64,000 nucleotides of DNA from Struthidea cinerea (GCA_013397865.1 VZTI01001771.1:367427-431426); one strand, 5' to 3'. Counted from the first letter of the stretch, positions 14,591-28,306 are shown. Numbers and translations are program-made. Notes: a model not told the origin generated them from the letters alone.

Positions 14591-17500
14591 AAAAGTTGTA
14601 TCAGAAGTTCAGCACAAATCTGAAGTTTTCATAGAGGAGCTACTTACATAAACCAGTTGAATGCTGGAGATAAAAATACCCCCCTGAAACTCTTAAATAA
14701 CTGTTGTTAAGGTTTATAGGATTACACATTTAATTTAAAAAACAATGAATCTGAATATGTACACTAAATAACTCAGAAGTTACAGATGATACTGCCTCAT
14801 TAAAAAATTATTTTTAAATTAGAAGGTTTACGTTAAATCCATAATTTAAATATGACAAACAAAAACCTAATTTTGTAGAATCCGTAGTTGGAAAAACAGT
14901 TACACAAGAAGAAACCCAGCTTTGCTATCTCCCACCCACACACTCAGTACAACTTAATGAATTTACCACAGCAGTATATAATACCTAGAGAGTAAGAAAT
15001 ATAGAAAATTATGTTAAAAAGTAATTGGTCTTCATCACCACCAGGATAAAAGGCAATATATAACTTTTTAGAAGTTGGATGTAGCCCACAAAATCTTGTA
15101 TCCCAGTAGAGCTAATATAAGAAATGCATTTGACGGCAGACCAACCAGGATTTACAGCCCAACATAGGCTGCACAAGCTGAATTATGGATTACATTACAT
15201 TTTTTTATATATGGCAGTGTACAAAAGAAACCCCAATAGGTCAAACTGAGGTATTAATCACTACAGCTAAAATAAATACTATATGTGAATAACATCTACT
15301 CATGGGCCACAAAATCGATCAAAGTAGAGAATTCTGAAGACACTTGGAACACTGGAGTCTTCAGCACCTATCAACAATATCAACTGAAAAGCATTTAAAT
15401 GTTCATTAAACGTTTGTAATTTCCACTAATTGCTGCAGACTGGTCAGACACCACAATGAAATACACAGTGTGCACCTCCAGACTTGATTATGGAGAGACC
15501 AGAGTTAGGACAAACAGTTGACTCTAGCCTGTACTTCAAGACTTTACTCCAGATGCTCTTCATTAGGAGTTTTCTAAAACAATGTACTATTGCTTAAGTG
15601 ATTTGGACACTCAAAACTGAAAATTAATCATCTGTGGTGGAATCAAATCGCCTGTTGTACTTCTTCTTGTCCTCAACCAGGAGAAGCCACAGAACATGTC
15701 CCACTACAGTTAAGCTCATCAAAATAAGGAACATTTCACAATATTAAAAAATAACTAATTGAAGATTATAGTACTTCCTGAAATAAATAAAATAATTCTT
15801 CTTCTGGATTCTCAATCAAGACATAAGACATGATGTCAAATATTTCCAAAGATATAATTTTTATTTATTTCTTTAGAGAGAGAAAACCTACCTTCTAATT
15901 TTCTTCTGGAAGCCCTTCCATATTGGTTCTAAATGACTTAAGGAATATTATCAAATGAAAAGAATATTTGAAATCTTGATGTATGCTTGCTCTTAACATC
16001 AGTGGCAAATTATTAATACTTTGACTACCTGCATAGCTGACAAGAACGCCAGGGAACAGTACCTGCAGTTCTTCATTGTTCTGTTACTTAGTTGAGATAA
16101 AAGCTAAGTCAACAGCAGCATCAAATTTATCCCATCCCACTGTAGTGACAAGCTGAAAATAAAATCTTTTGCTGAAAGAATTTCATGGCAACATAAGTTT
16201 TACCAAAATGCAACACACCTACGGCTGTCAATGGAGTCTAGGGGCAGGAGGCAAGCTTGTGCAGAGTGCACTTTGTTTCCCCTTCCCTCCTTTAATTGAG
16301 CTTCAATGTACTGAAACCAAATGCTATTCATAAAAATTACTTACAGAGATGAGAAAAGTAATTTTGGCTTTGAAGACAAGTACTAGGCACATTTTTCAAG
16401 TCCATTAGATGTAGCTCATTTTTTCCTTTGTAAAGATGTCTCTTAAAGTTGCTTTTAAAAAAATTGTAATAGCATAAAAATGAAAACAAATAAAAAGAGA
16501 AAATTGAGGGATTAACAAAAGCTTGCAAAAGAGAGAAATGCAGGTGGCTTCTTTTATGGATTAGGTAAAACATATCACAGGCCAGTGATAGGGCCTGGGA
16601 AAAAAATGCCCTCTGCCAACACCTCCCCTATAGATAAAACAGGCTGCAGTGCTGCTGTCTTTTTGATCAAGAGAAGAAATCCCACACCAATGACTCTTTC
16701 CCCTGACAGACTGCTTGTCCTTTTTAATGTTACATGAGAGCACCAGCCTGAATTTCCCTCCCCTCAGAGCTCATACCACTACCACTGATTAGAGATGCTG
16801 GTCTGCCTAGGGGTACTCACTTCTTTGGCCAAGGCTGTTTAACCTGTTGTGCTCCTTGTATTCCCTACCTTCTCCTTTGGAGATAGAAACTTTGCCTTTT
16901 TTATGGAACTTTTTGCTCATTCTCCTGGCACAGCTTCCTCTAAATTGTTCACTAATTGGTCCATCATACAGAAGTTCAGCTCTTGTTAGGCTCCTGTCTT
17001 GGCAAGAGAGCGTCATGCTCAAAAAGACTGGAGAATTATCTCTTTTATTGATAATTATAACATGGGTCAACATTATTTTCATGCTGCTATAGCATGAAAA
17101 TGACTATTTATGATACCTTCTAGTCTCTCAAACACAGCTGCAGAAAATCTTGTAATTCTCCTCATTTGCCTTCCCATACAACACTACTGCTCTTTGCCCT
17201 TTTGTTTGCTGAGATAATTACTATACCAAGAATACTACAAACAGAGTAACAAAAGCCAGTGAAAATAGGTCTACTGCACTCCCTCCTTCAGACACCTAAT
17301 CCACAGGCCAGCTCAAAGCTCATCAGCAAAGTGAGAGGGTGAGGTAGGGTAAGATTTCCCAAAGTGGTTCAACAGCCCAAAGTCTGACTCCTAAGGACTG
17401 GGACTCCTAAGGGACCTATGGTTTCCATACCCAAGTTTTGTAATAATTTAACTTAGTTTTAGTTAACACTGTGAAATGTCTGTGTGTATATTCAGTCATG

Positions 17501-19493
17501 CTTGGAAAAGTGATCTGTAACTAGTTAACAAAACTACCCCATGAAACTAACTCCAGAATTCCACAAAGTGGCACCAGTTAAAAAGTTATAAAGACCGTAA
17601 TTTTATGCAAATCATTGTAACTTCATATAGGCCAAAAAAGCGAGATTTTGCTCCAAAGGCAGGAGGAGAAGCAGGGAAAATACCCAACTCTGATTTACAA
17701 GTCAGGGAGACACTCATGGTAATTTTATCACCACAGTCCTTCTAGAGGGTAAAAAATTTCCTGAAGTTGTTGCTATTTTTTAACTTCTCTGCTTCTCTTT
17801 TTGACCGTCTCTCAGGTTGCCGGTATTAAAAAAACCCCAAACTGCACCAGTGTAAGAAATCTTGCCAAGGTTGGGGAGCTGCAGTGCTGCCTGATGCCCT
17901 TCCCTCCCCACTGCACCTCCCCTGCAGGAACTGGCTGCCAGCCTGTAACTTGAAGGCAAGCAGTAACCAAGTAACTAATAAATAAGGAGTACACCACTAA
18001 AGTAAACAGTACCCCAGCTATAATTAGCTAGAACAGACAAGCTGCTGGTGGTAGATGTCTCTCCGAGTTCCCTCAGGCCCTCTCCAGCCCCCACAGAATC
18101 CCTTTAACCAGCATGCTCCTGTTTGACTCCAGGCAAAACAAAAACAAAAACCCCCTTTTTTCCTAGTCACTCACTAGAACAGAGTATGTAACAAAAGGAA
18201 CACTAAGATGAAGATCCCACTATTAGCTATTTTTGCTGTATTATTTCTTTGAAAGCAAAACACTGCCTGTAATATTCAAGACACACTGGGAACCTTCATA
18301 AACCTGCATTTAACACACACTGATTAGTCCCAAAGACTTCCGTGGACAAATAGCATGAGACTTTTCAAAAGCACACAATTTGACAATTTCTAGAAAGAAA
18401 ACCCTGGTTTTACTATAGAAAGAAATATAGAAAACAAAGCGTTTTCCTACACCAGAACCAGACAGGGATTAGCAAAGCCGAGCTCATGCAGTAGGAAACG
18501 GAGGGAGATTGACAGGAACACAGTGCTCCAACAAAAGCTTATTGCGGGTAATTAATGTTCTACACGAGGCACATTACTGACTTCAAACAAACTCACCACT
18601 CTGCTTAAAGTTAAGCATGTGCACATGTCCTTGCAGGTTTGGAGCTCCAACGCTCAACTTCTCATGAATGTGGCCAAACAGGACCCACTTTGCCATCACT
18701 CCTACAAAGGAAGGATGTGCAAAGCACACTGTTCCATTATCTGTGAACAGCTTCTAACAAAGCTGAAAAGCTCGCTTCAGCTCAAAATTTACATATTTGA
18801 GCTCCACCTTTGAATTTTATAATTGGCAAATTTCAGACAAATTCTGAAGAAGGAATGTGGACAGCAGAAGGCTGGGCAACACATGTAAAAGGGGGAGCAT
18901 TCATTTCCAAATTAAGTAAATGTTTGCTCAAAATACTCTTACAACTTAGAATGGATCACAGGGATTAAAATGCATCATGTTCCTTGCACAGCAAAGTTGG
19001 TCAAAATAAATTTGCCTGCACCACAAACTGGTGATATTGTGTCATTTCATGATGACATCACTTACGAAACCTGTAATAGGGACCTGACTTTAAATTTTGT
19101 GCACAGATATACATACGATATGCACACATTAAATACTCAGAAAAACATTCTGACTTAAAAGTAAAATCTTGGAAGGCTTGCACATGGTAAAAGGAAACCA
19201 CGAAAGGCCTGTTTTCATTTCTATTTCTTACACACTAAGCTTGTTTTCAATTGGGATTACTTAAAACGAAGGGATAATTTTTTAACACATAATAAGACAG
19301 CAAGTCCTGAATAAAATGTTTATCTCTCAGGTTTTTGTTTTGTTGTCTTTTTAACTGAAGAACTTCTACTTTTTTATCAACAGACCACATTCAGCTGTAC
19401 ATAATACACAGTGCTGATGCAGAGGGAGCATGGCCATTGCTATTCTAAACCACCCACATCATCACTTGGGATGTGGCTTCGGGGGGAAGAAAA

Positions 19494-20072
19494 TGTGGCT
19501 ATACACCAGAATTGTGGCGTTTTGTTGAGTTTTGTCCCCAGGGAAGTTGTTGGACCAGCACTGCAGAGTGTCCTCTCGCCAGTGCTCAGCAGGACGCAGC
19601 CGGGCCGTGGATGTGGCTCCAAGCGCCGAACGGAGCGGAGCCCGAGCGGAGCCCTGCGCCCGTGCCCTGGGAGCGGGCAGCGCAACTTGGACAATCCATC
19701 TTTTTGTGGGTTTGTCCATCACTGCTTTGTTGTCTCAGGGATAGAAAATGCGGCTGTGGGAGCGCCACCACCTTGTCTTTGTCCTGGGAACACCCGCGTG
19801 TCACGGCTGAGCCGCAGGAACGGGTCTTGTTTTGGCCGCAGCCACACGGAGCTGAGCCGAGGTGGGGAACTCCTCTTGTGTGTGAATCTCCTGCTCTTTT
19901 GTGCCCTTTTGCTATCGATACTGTCCTGTTCCTTTGCATTTCCTATCCCATTGCTGTTTGTTTTCAGTAAATTGTTATCTCACCCCACAGTCTCTGCCTT
20001 TGTCCCCCTCTCACTGAAAGCGGGGGAAAGAGGGAAGTGGAGCAGCTCATTCGGAATTTAATTCCCACCACA
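19494..20072 (+). mobile_element. Candidate solo LTR of an avian endogenous retrovirus
   Basis: This GC- and CpG-richer segment of ~0.55-0.6 kb lies within AT-rich intron. Its 3' half has the layout of avian ERV LTRs: TTCAGTAAATTGTTATCTC, then a CTCACTG...GCGGGGGAAAG stretch, and an end in AATTCCCACCACA. Candidate starts are TGTGGC at 19494 or TGTGGCG at 19513. TGTGG at the start and CCACA at the end give the short inverted termini expected of an LTR. I found no convincing target-site duplication and no internal gag/pol/env-like coding sequence, so if real it is a solo LTR or fragment. The 216-residue plus-strand frame at 19411-20061 lies largely in it and has no recognisable protein features. 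Orientation rests on the TG/CA ends and on the resemblance of the 3' half. Confidence 0.55.
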
Positions 20073-23000
20073 GGGACGTGCAACTTGGACAATGGTTTGG
20101 TTCTGCAACTGACAGCAGGTAAAATAACAAGTTCTGTTCAGCACTTCTAGGTAGGGTGTTTACTTTAGGAGCTGGCAACCGGATTCCCTTGACGTTCAAG
20201 ACAGTTTGCCCAAAGGCCCGGGGTAAACTAAAAATGTTAAATAACTAATTGTCACTCTCTGAAGGACCAACACATTACTTGACTGCCTATGAAAGAACTG
20301 GCTGAAAAAAATCAAAAAATGTGCATCTTAATACATTTTAAGTTCTTTAGACTTTTTCCAAACCTTAACTTCAGTAAAAAAAGTTTTAGGCAAAAAGGAA
20401 AAAGATCATTCCACAAAATTTACCTAGCATTGAATAGGATCGAAGCAGAAGGAAATTAATCTATTTGATGATTCATCTGACTGCTCTAGGGAAGAATTAC
20501 TTAAATGGGAAACATTGCCATCTTAAGATACAGGTATGAATCTTTGCATGTACAGGTTGAAAAGTTACACCTTGAAAATTTTCTGGTGAGGTTTTAAATA
20601 TTATTTTCACTGACATCTAAAATTGTCACAGTGCCTTGGGCCTTACCTTCTAAAGTCAGTGGACAAACCCTCTGCTAGACCCTTCCACACTTTTTCTTAG
20701 CCTTACCAGTTTTATTTAGTCAGAAGAAGGAAAAATTCTGTAATTATAAGCATCAGAAAAACAGAGACTGCAAAATAGATTATATATTCTTCAGTGTCTG
20801 AAAATCAGGCAGATAGAGAGAAGACAACTGAAAATACAGAAAAACTCAACCCAAAACCAACTTCCAAAAAAAGCCCAAAAAGCAAACTCACATACCCCCT
20901 GTCCCCACACGTCCTCAAGGTAGCTGCCTTTTGCAAGAAAAACACAACCTTCCCAGGATCAGCAGTAGAGCTCCATATGGATTGACAAATAATGGATGAA
21001 CTCTTAGCTACTCCAAAGTCTTTGTGCCAAGCTCTCATTTTCCATGCAAATAAGCTGCACACACTGTATTTACAACGTATCCATAAATAAAACAATTGTA
21101 TTTATTATTACCATGTCGATAAAATTTTCTTTTTAAAAATGTAGTCATTTTTTCTTTTGTAACCAAGGAGGAGGATTTCTACTAGGAAAAAAAAAAGAAC
21201 AAAACACTACTTAAGTAAGAATGCAGTAGAAACCTCTGAGAAGCAGAGAAAGAAATGTTCTCATTGTCTCCCCCTGCATGCTACATCAACATCATGCAGT
21301 CAGGTGGGACCAACTTCCATCTCCAAATGAAGCAAAAATCAAATTTGTCTTGGCCAATAAGGAAAAATTATTAATATCATCAAACCCTCTGTCAGAATAT
21401 TTTGTGTTCCACAGATCAAAGGAATACACACAGTATGCAAACCTGTTCTACTAGTAAAAAAGAATGTTTTTCCTGGCACAGAGCCCACTTGCTATTTTCT
21501 TGCATTTGCTGCCTGGCTTTTTCCTCCTGTCAACTGAAATCCATGCAAAAATGTTCTACTGCCTCCTGACTCACTGTCTGTGCTCCTGCCTGTTTGCAAC
21601 AGGCACGGAAATGTGTTTCTACACATTCACTCCCAGTTACAATTATTAATCATCAATGTAAACATAGCATTATCCATCATCTTCAATGTCTTCCTAGTTT
21701 TACTGCTAAGTCTGTAAGAAGCATTAGAGTAATGTTTATAAGTTTTGTCCCACAAAGTAAAACCAGAATTCTAAAAAAAAAAACCAGTTTGTGTTCATCA
21801 TGGGCTAAAACACAGTTTCAAATTAAATTTTTAAAAATGAAAACTCATCACTGGGGCCATTGATTTTTACATTGAAATCTCATTCATTTAAGAATAAGAA
21901 AAAAAGGTGCAGTTACTCATTAAGATAACATCTATATAGTGTTTCAAAATACTGCTTTTGAAATAGATCACAACACATTTATGGTGAACTATTTTAATAT
22001 TTATTTAATTTTGAAAACAGGAAGTAAAACAAAACAGAAGTAAAACAGAAGTTGAAGCCAAACTTGAGATTTTCAAAGATTTATAAAATAGTATGCATGT
22101 CATTCCATTAAAAAAATGTAAGGACAGACTCCTTTCTTCTATCGCCTGGAAAATTCAAACCCATAAATTTAAGTGATAGTTTTGGGATACCTCAAATGAA
22201 ATCGTAACTGTCAGCAGCAGTGACATCCTACTCCAAAACAGGTCTGAGAGAACACTGTTTTTTATCATGTCAGTGAGACATGGAGCTAAGAGTGCTTGAA
22301 AAGGCAATGATACAATAAATCATAAAAATTCCTCCTGTGCTGCTCTTAGTCTACAGGCTTAAAAAGCACAAAAAGCAAACTTTCACTTCTTGATCCAAAA
22401 AAGCTCACAAAAGGTGTTCTGCTCTATTGTATCTCTTTCGTATAACTCAAGCTTAACCAGTGCAAAGGGGCTTTAGATTCCAGTGACTTCTAAACATATC
22501 TTGACCACTTTAAACACAAAGTAATTTATCAAGAGCCAACCATACAGTAGGAAGACCAAGCTGAGACTTGAGCTGTTGAACAAATTGTTCCAAGGATCTT
22601 TGAAAGTGGATGCCATAAAATAAACTTTAGTTCCAGAAAGGTGAGGGAACAGCCTAAAGATTTGCTCAGAGAACAGAAATGGTGATGATTGGTGTTTTTC
22701 CCCAAAAGAAAAGGCTATTCCTTGGTTCTAGTTCTTTTGGGTCTGTCAGGAGCAGTTATGCCTCATATATTGGCTGACTCATGACCTTCTAAAGTTTAGA
22801 AACGTTGGACAGAAGCCAAGGCACAACCCTTCTGTAACAGAGACTTCTGCAGGACACACCACACATCTCTTTTTGCTTAAAAGGGCAAGAAAGGAAGGAA
22901 ACAAAGCCAGGTTTCCCAAGAGACAGCTCATGTCTAACCCATTCCAAAGAGAAAATTACCTAGTATGCCGACTTCTTCTTAATATTGTTAAAATATTGAC

Positions 23001-26000
23001 AATGGATTTGAGGACTAACTGCAGGTGTTGCTGAAATGTCCATGGATAACCCAAGCATGAAGTCAGAATGTCAGCTGAAATGGTGCAAACGAATGAATCA
23101 CGTTCTGTACCACATAACTAAAAAGAGACTGCAGTCAAAAGAACATTTTTCCAGCTACAGCACATACCCAAGTGCTTCCCACATAATCCTGAATCCACCC
23201 TTACAGTTCCACTTAGAAATCAGGAGTTACTAACAGTATAAAGACCTGATAGACAGCAATATTAACTAACTTCTCTATGTCTGCATTTGGAAGCCTCTGG
23301 TACAACACAGATTCCCAAGTCTTAAACCAGAACCTTAATCAAGTTTTGTACAAAACCTAAACATGAAAACAGCTTTAAAATATTCAAATTATACCATCTG
23401 AAGGATTAATTTAATTAAAAAATGTGGTGCCTCGTACCCAAAGTACATCTCACTTCAGTAATTAGCTTTTCTCTACACAAAACATCACTGTTTTAAGTGT
23501 TAGTTTTGGGACTTTCCAAGTCTGCAAGAACATTATCTTTCTTGAGTAATATAATGGCTGGAATATGCTGGATGAGAAAACACACAGAGGATCAGATCTC
23601 CCTTGAGCACTGGCCCAACATATGGTCCTGCACATTTTGAAAGATGGTGTTTGGGAAAGTTTGCTGAATATTCTTGAGATGACTGCTCTTCAGCTGTGTG
23701 AGAAAGAGGGCTTTTTCTTATCCCTAAAATGACTGTCTTCAATGAGCGGTGATTCACTGAACTAGCCCTGGAGCTGCCTTTGGAAGCTCAGTATTCAAAA
23801 ACCATCTGTGCCAGCAAGTACCAGGAGAGGGCTTTCACTTGATATTTAAACAAATTATACCCTCAGATATTTCAAACATATACTCTGTATTTATGTATTT
23901 TGGGATACTAGCCATAGGTCTTGATGAAAAGCCAAATTATTTAATTATTTTTATTATTATTAAATAAAGAAAAATACTTGTATTTAACCTCTACACTTTG
24001 ATTCTGTAATAAAAAATGAGGGACTTGAAAATATGCAAATTCTGCATTCATGCCACCTTAGCAGTACTCAAATATTTAGCTTATAAATATAAAGCTACCT
24101 GACCTAGCGTTGTCATGGTTAATCCTTTTTTTAAAGCTTTAACTCTTACAATTACATGAAAATATCTTTTTCATAAACAAATCAAAATTTTAATTCTAAC
24201 TCTTAAAAGCCTTATAATTCAAGAAAAAAAACCATTGAAAATGTGAACTGAATAGATTCAAAATCAAACAAAAAGCAACCAAGGTAAACAAAAGCAACCC
24301 AAAACTTATATTTATTCTGACTTATTCTGACATTAGAGGTGCTTAGGGATGCTAACTGGAGAACTCAAGTGCTTGCTGTCCTGAATGTTGTGACCTGTTT
24401 GTGTCACCCCCCGCTGAGTGCCACACAAGCATCACAGGACCACAGCACAGATCAGAACTGGGCAGCACTGCTGCTAAGCACATAACATGGGCCAGGATCC
24501 TTAGATACCTACCTTGATAATCAAGCACGAAATTCCAAAAAGCTGGGACTTTAGAAGATATTTTACAATAATTTTTGTCTAGTATTACCAAAGAAATGGA
24601 AAACCCCTAAAAAATCCTGCAAAAGCAGTATTTTTAACTCTGCCAGGCAGAGAAGTTGAATCCTTCCAAAGGTATCTCGCTTCTCTTTACCTCTTCTCCT
24701 TCACTCTTGATCTAAACCACATTATAATAATAAGCAGGCTGAATTACTGATGAGCTGCTGGCTGCTACAGAGGCAGCTGTGTTTCCAGCAGATCATCTAA
24801 AATACGAGCAGACACAAAAGGTACTAAAAAGGAAGCGAATGAAGTACAGGTGATCTCACATTTGCTGTCTCTGTCTGGTTTTAAGTTCCTTTTCCAGTGT
24901 TCACTGGGCTCTAGGCCAAACTACTTCAACAAGCTAAGCAGGAACTATTCACTTTTCACTGCTGTTAGGTTAGTCTTCATCCTATTTATCGAATGGAGAT
25001 GGGTCAGCCCAGGGTACAAGAGCCAGAGCCAAGCAAAGGGAAGGGGCAGGAATGCAGGGAGTGGGATATGGGTCACAGTGACATTAGCCCAGGCCACCTC
25101 ATATTCGTGGTCTGAAACCAGTCACTCGCTTGGTGGCACTGTTATTTGGGAACATCGAGCCCCTGCTTATCCACTGTTTTACAGAATATTTTCCCCATGT
25201 TTTGGAAAGGCATTTTTTATATGGCTGCATGTAGAAGCAAACTTAAAAAAACAGGCAAAAATAACCTCATTCCAAAACTGCTGATTTTCCATGTCCCCAG
25301 GTAAAAGTATTTTTTAAAAAATTAGCTGTACTAGTACAGGAAAGACAATTAATGGGCCTGGTGTTCATAATTTATAATAATCCTGCCATCCAAAAAAAAA
25401 GGTCTATTTAGCTATGGCTTGAAAACAGGCAAAGAAGTCCAAATGAGCTCTGGCGATGTGAGACAGAGAACAAGTTTAAAGAAAATACTCTTGAACAAAG
25501 TGCTGGTAGAAAATACTTACAGTTATTAACACAAGTTTTTTCACATTTACAAAAGCTGTAAAAGAGCTATTTCTCTCTATACAACAAACAGCACTTGAAT
25601 ACAGAAATACTAATTTTTTCCATAAACTTCTTAAGTAGAATATTCATCACTACTCCCTAAATTAACCTCCTGCTCACATGAAAAGTATATTATTAAAACA
25701 ATCCAATTTCCAACAATAAATTGTTAGTATTTCTGTTAAACCAAGAAGCTGGACTGAAATCCAGCATTGCCCACTGAAAAATGGCTAATGCAACTAAATA
25801 AAATATCAAACAAGAGTTAGTTCAGCAAAAGGGGGGAAAAAAGGAACATTCATGGGGGGTTGATTTGTAAATGACATCTCTTTGGATTAGCAATCATGCA
25901 GGGTCCCAGCTGCAACAAAAGCAGACATTTTAAGTCAAAAAAGATTAGTGAGGAGACTAGCAACTTCAATGCAAAAACTGGGTATTTTGACCAAAAAAAG

Positions 26001-28183
26001 AGGGCAGGCCAAGAAAGCTCTGGCCAAGTCAGACCTTTCGAGCAAAGATTATCAGTAGCAAGGGCTTTAAGCAGCTTAGAAATTGCTGGGAGAAATTAGA
26101 GTGTCATAGAGCATAGAGGAGGTCAGATGTGTGAAGGTGGAATTGGGCTAAGTGGGTGTTGGTACTACAGAATCAGAAGGATGTTTATAATCTCCAGAAA
26201 CCCAACAAAGAGATATCACACAGTCTTAGACAAATAATACAAAATCCCAGTACCTTTCTTCAGTGAAACATTTTGGAGGAGTTGAGTTTATTTCTGCATA
26301 GCAGCCCTAATCAGCTCAGAAGAATAACAGAAAGGGAGTTTCTAGGAGCCAAGCTGTGTGACACAGCTTCTACAGTACTTTACGTCCTATTCCCTGCAAA
26401 AGACATTGAATAATGCAGATACAGTTTCCAAGCCCTTGAAACCAGCTTCCAGCCAGCCATGTACATGAGCTGGCCAGGATGGTTAGAAGCTAGGAGAAGA
26501 GGATGGGAGCAATTCCATCTGAACTGGCACACAAGTCATGGCTCCAGGAAATCCATGTATCGGCAAAAACTTCAAGGATAGTTTGCCAATTGAACAATAC
26601 ACTTGTTCAGCAAAATTAGGGCTAGGGGAGCAGCAGAAGGAAGCAAAAACGTCCAGAAGCCTTTGGAATTTGCCCCAGACCTTTATTTTTCCTTAAAGCA
26701 CTGTACCAAGAGAATAAGGAGCTTCTAGAGAGAGAGGGAGGCTGTTCATCATAATCCATTCAGAGAGCTCTGATTAAACTGTTTCACTCACTGAAGATGA
26801 CCACAATTTTGTTTATCAAATTATCAAAGCTTACAAAAGAATAATTTTTTAAAGGGACAGCAGACAATAAAAATTAAATTCTATTCCTTAGGAGAAAATA
26901 TTCCTTTGGTGAAGTGTTAAAATCTGAAGGGATCCATGTATTATTAGAAGGTTCAAATTATTTTTAAATGAGGGAAAGCCAAAGCTGTGACCACCCAGCT
27001 GAGCTTCTAATGAAAGCTTCTCTGGGCCTGTTGCTGCGAGATTTGTTACAGGTGTATGTGCAGGAGAACAGAATTCTTTAATGAATGTAAGATAAAGAAG
27101 GGAGACTGAAAGGAAGGGCATAACAGGACAACACAAAACCCAGGAAACTCCCTCAGTCTGAAACAAATTTTGCCAGAAACAGGAGCACCTCCTACGTATC
27201 TGAAGTCCTAAGTCAATTTTAGAGTATAAACAAGATCCACTTCTGTTCCTAGCTCAGCTAATTCCCTAGCACTAATCTTAGCACACGAGAAGAGAGAGAA
27301 GTCAGATAAAAGCTATCCAAAATGGGAAACAAAAAGGCCTTTGGAAATGCCTGGCATTTAGACAGTCAAATGCCTGAGCCAAAACTGTTAGTTTAGTTAT
27401 TCAAAACAAAATGTTTGCATTTTCCTCAGAACAGGCATGTAATAGGGAGAATTCCTCTGACTCCACTGTGTGGGCAGACTTAGCAGAAGGAAAAGCAGCC
27501 CAAGTGTATCTGTACTAAACAACACAGTGCTCTTACAGAGCCACCCACAGCAGTGCAACCACGTCACCCTGGTTCTCACCAGGTGATCAGGCTTTCGATA
27601 ATTTTGCATTTATTGTGTAGCACAGCTACTTCTCCACTTAAAATAACAGGAGAATCATGCTAATTAATCTGATTCTACTTCTAGACCACAGTATTCTTAT
27701 TGAAATTACGATTTAGCATGATTATAAACTCATCTTTGCAGTGGTGGGGGACACCTTGACATTCTGGAAGAAGTTTGGACACATATTTGTCACAAAGCCA
27801 CACTGATATTACTACAAGCTCTTGGTTCAAACTGTAAGCAAGACTACAGTTACGGTTTTTCAGATACTTCTTCATTCCCTGCTCTTCTTGGGTTTTTTCA
27901 GATTATGCAGAGGAGAAAACAGCTATGAAGGCAGTGAACGGTTTAAGACCTACACTTCACATTTAACTATTTTAAAAATATTCTTTAATTATCTGCTGAA
28001 AGTTCACACTTGAAAATACAACCAAAAGGAGATGCCGTTTTAACTGGCAAGATAAGCTGGACTCCCGGTCCTGATGTGCATTTCCAAATGACACACTTCA
28101 CTGGCAGCAGCAGCAGGAGCAGCTCTGGCTGTTCCTGCGGGGTTCTGAAGGGGTGATTTCCCTTGCTCTGGGTACACACATAC

Positions 28184-28306
28184 CTCTCCTCCTATGGTGA
28201 GCAGGCCAGGTGCATCCAGCTTCCGCTTCTTCCGGGGACCGATGGCTGCCAGCGCCGTTAGATTGGCATCCCTCTGCCTCATCTGGGCAAGCTCTTGCTG
28301 CTGCAT
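28184..28306 (-). CDS. TAF4: TAF4 internal coding exon (invariant RDANLTALAAIGPRKKRK block)
   Basis: This exon encodes 41 residues: MQQQELAQMRQRD, then ANLTALAAIGPRKKRK, then LDAPGLLTIGGE. The RDANLTALAAIGPRKKR block is a hallmark of the TAF4/TAF4B C-terminal region. The QQQELAQMRQ and KRKLD variants are TAF4-like. PRKKRK is a plausible monopartite nuclear localisation signal. The initial ATG is an internal methionine, since the exon starts directly after CTCTCTGACAG. The donor is GGAGAG|GTATGTG; the only earlier GT in the exon lies inside the invariant block, so this is the first usable donor. Reading past the donor would add 47 intron-encoded residues before a stop at 28040. The segment after KRKLD (APGLLTIGGE) does not resemble the Gly/Ser/Pro-rich linker I recall from mammals. 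The next exon, expected to hold the last conserved helix, was not found at lower coordinates. Confidence 0.96.

Larger units (their letters stand above)
1..28183 (-). other. TAF4: TAF4 intron downstream of the exon at 28184-28306 (at least 28 kb, end not seen)
   Basis: This is non-coding sequence below the donor at 28183. I looked on the minus strand for the expected last TAF4 segment (RQRITRVNLRDLIF / LLLYKAFLK type) and did not find it. By manual reading the search cannot be exhaustive. Contents I can name: an A-run at 727-742, a hairpin at 781-809, (AAAC)n at 2751-2795, a CR1 tail at 4235-4286, GC-rich islets near 7.8, 10.9 and 14.4 kb, a hairpin at 11463-11495 and an LTR-like segment at 19494-20072. 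The stretches 15-19.4 kb and 20.1-28.1 kb show no feature I recognise. Confidence 0.75.

Noticed and set aside
19411..20061. 216-codon plus-strand frame
   Set aside because: It lies mostly in the candidate LTR, has no recognisable protein features, and competing frames are open on both strands because of local GC content.
21004..21060. Minus-strand frame reading LICMENES...LWSS-stop, considered as the last TAF4 exon because of loose likeness to the C-terminal LIFCLENE motif
   Set aside because: The invariant residues before and after do not match (no ITRVNLRD, no LLYKAFLK), so the match is only a few residues long.
28040..28306. 88-codon frame beginning MQQQELAQ taken as a complete small gene
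   Set aside because: The ATG follows a clear splice acceptor and the first 41 codons are an internal TAF4 exon; the rest is intron read-through.
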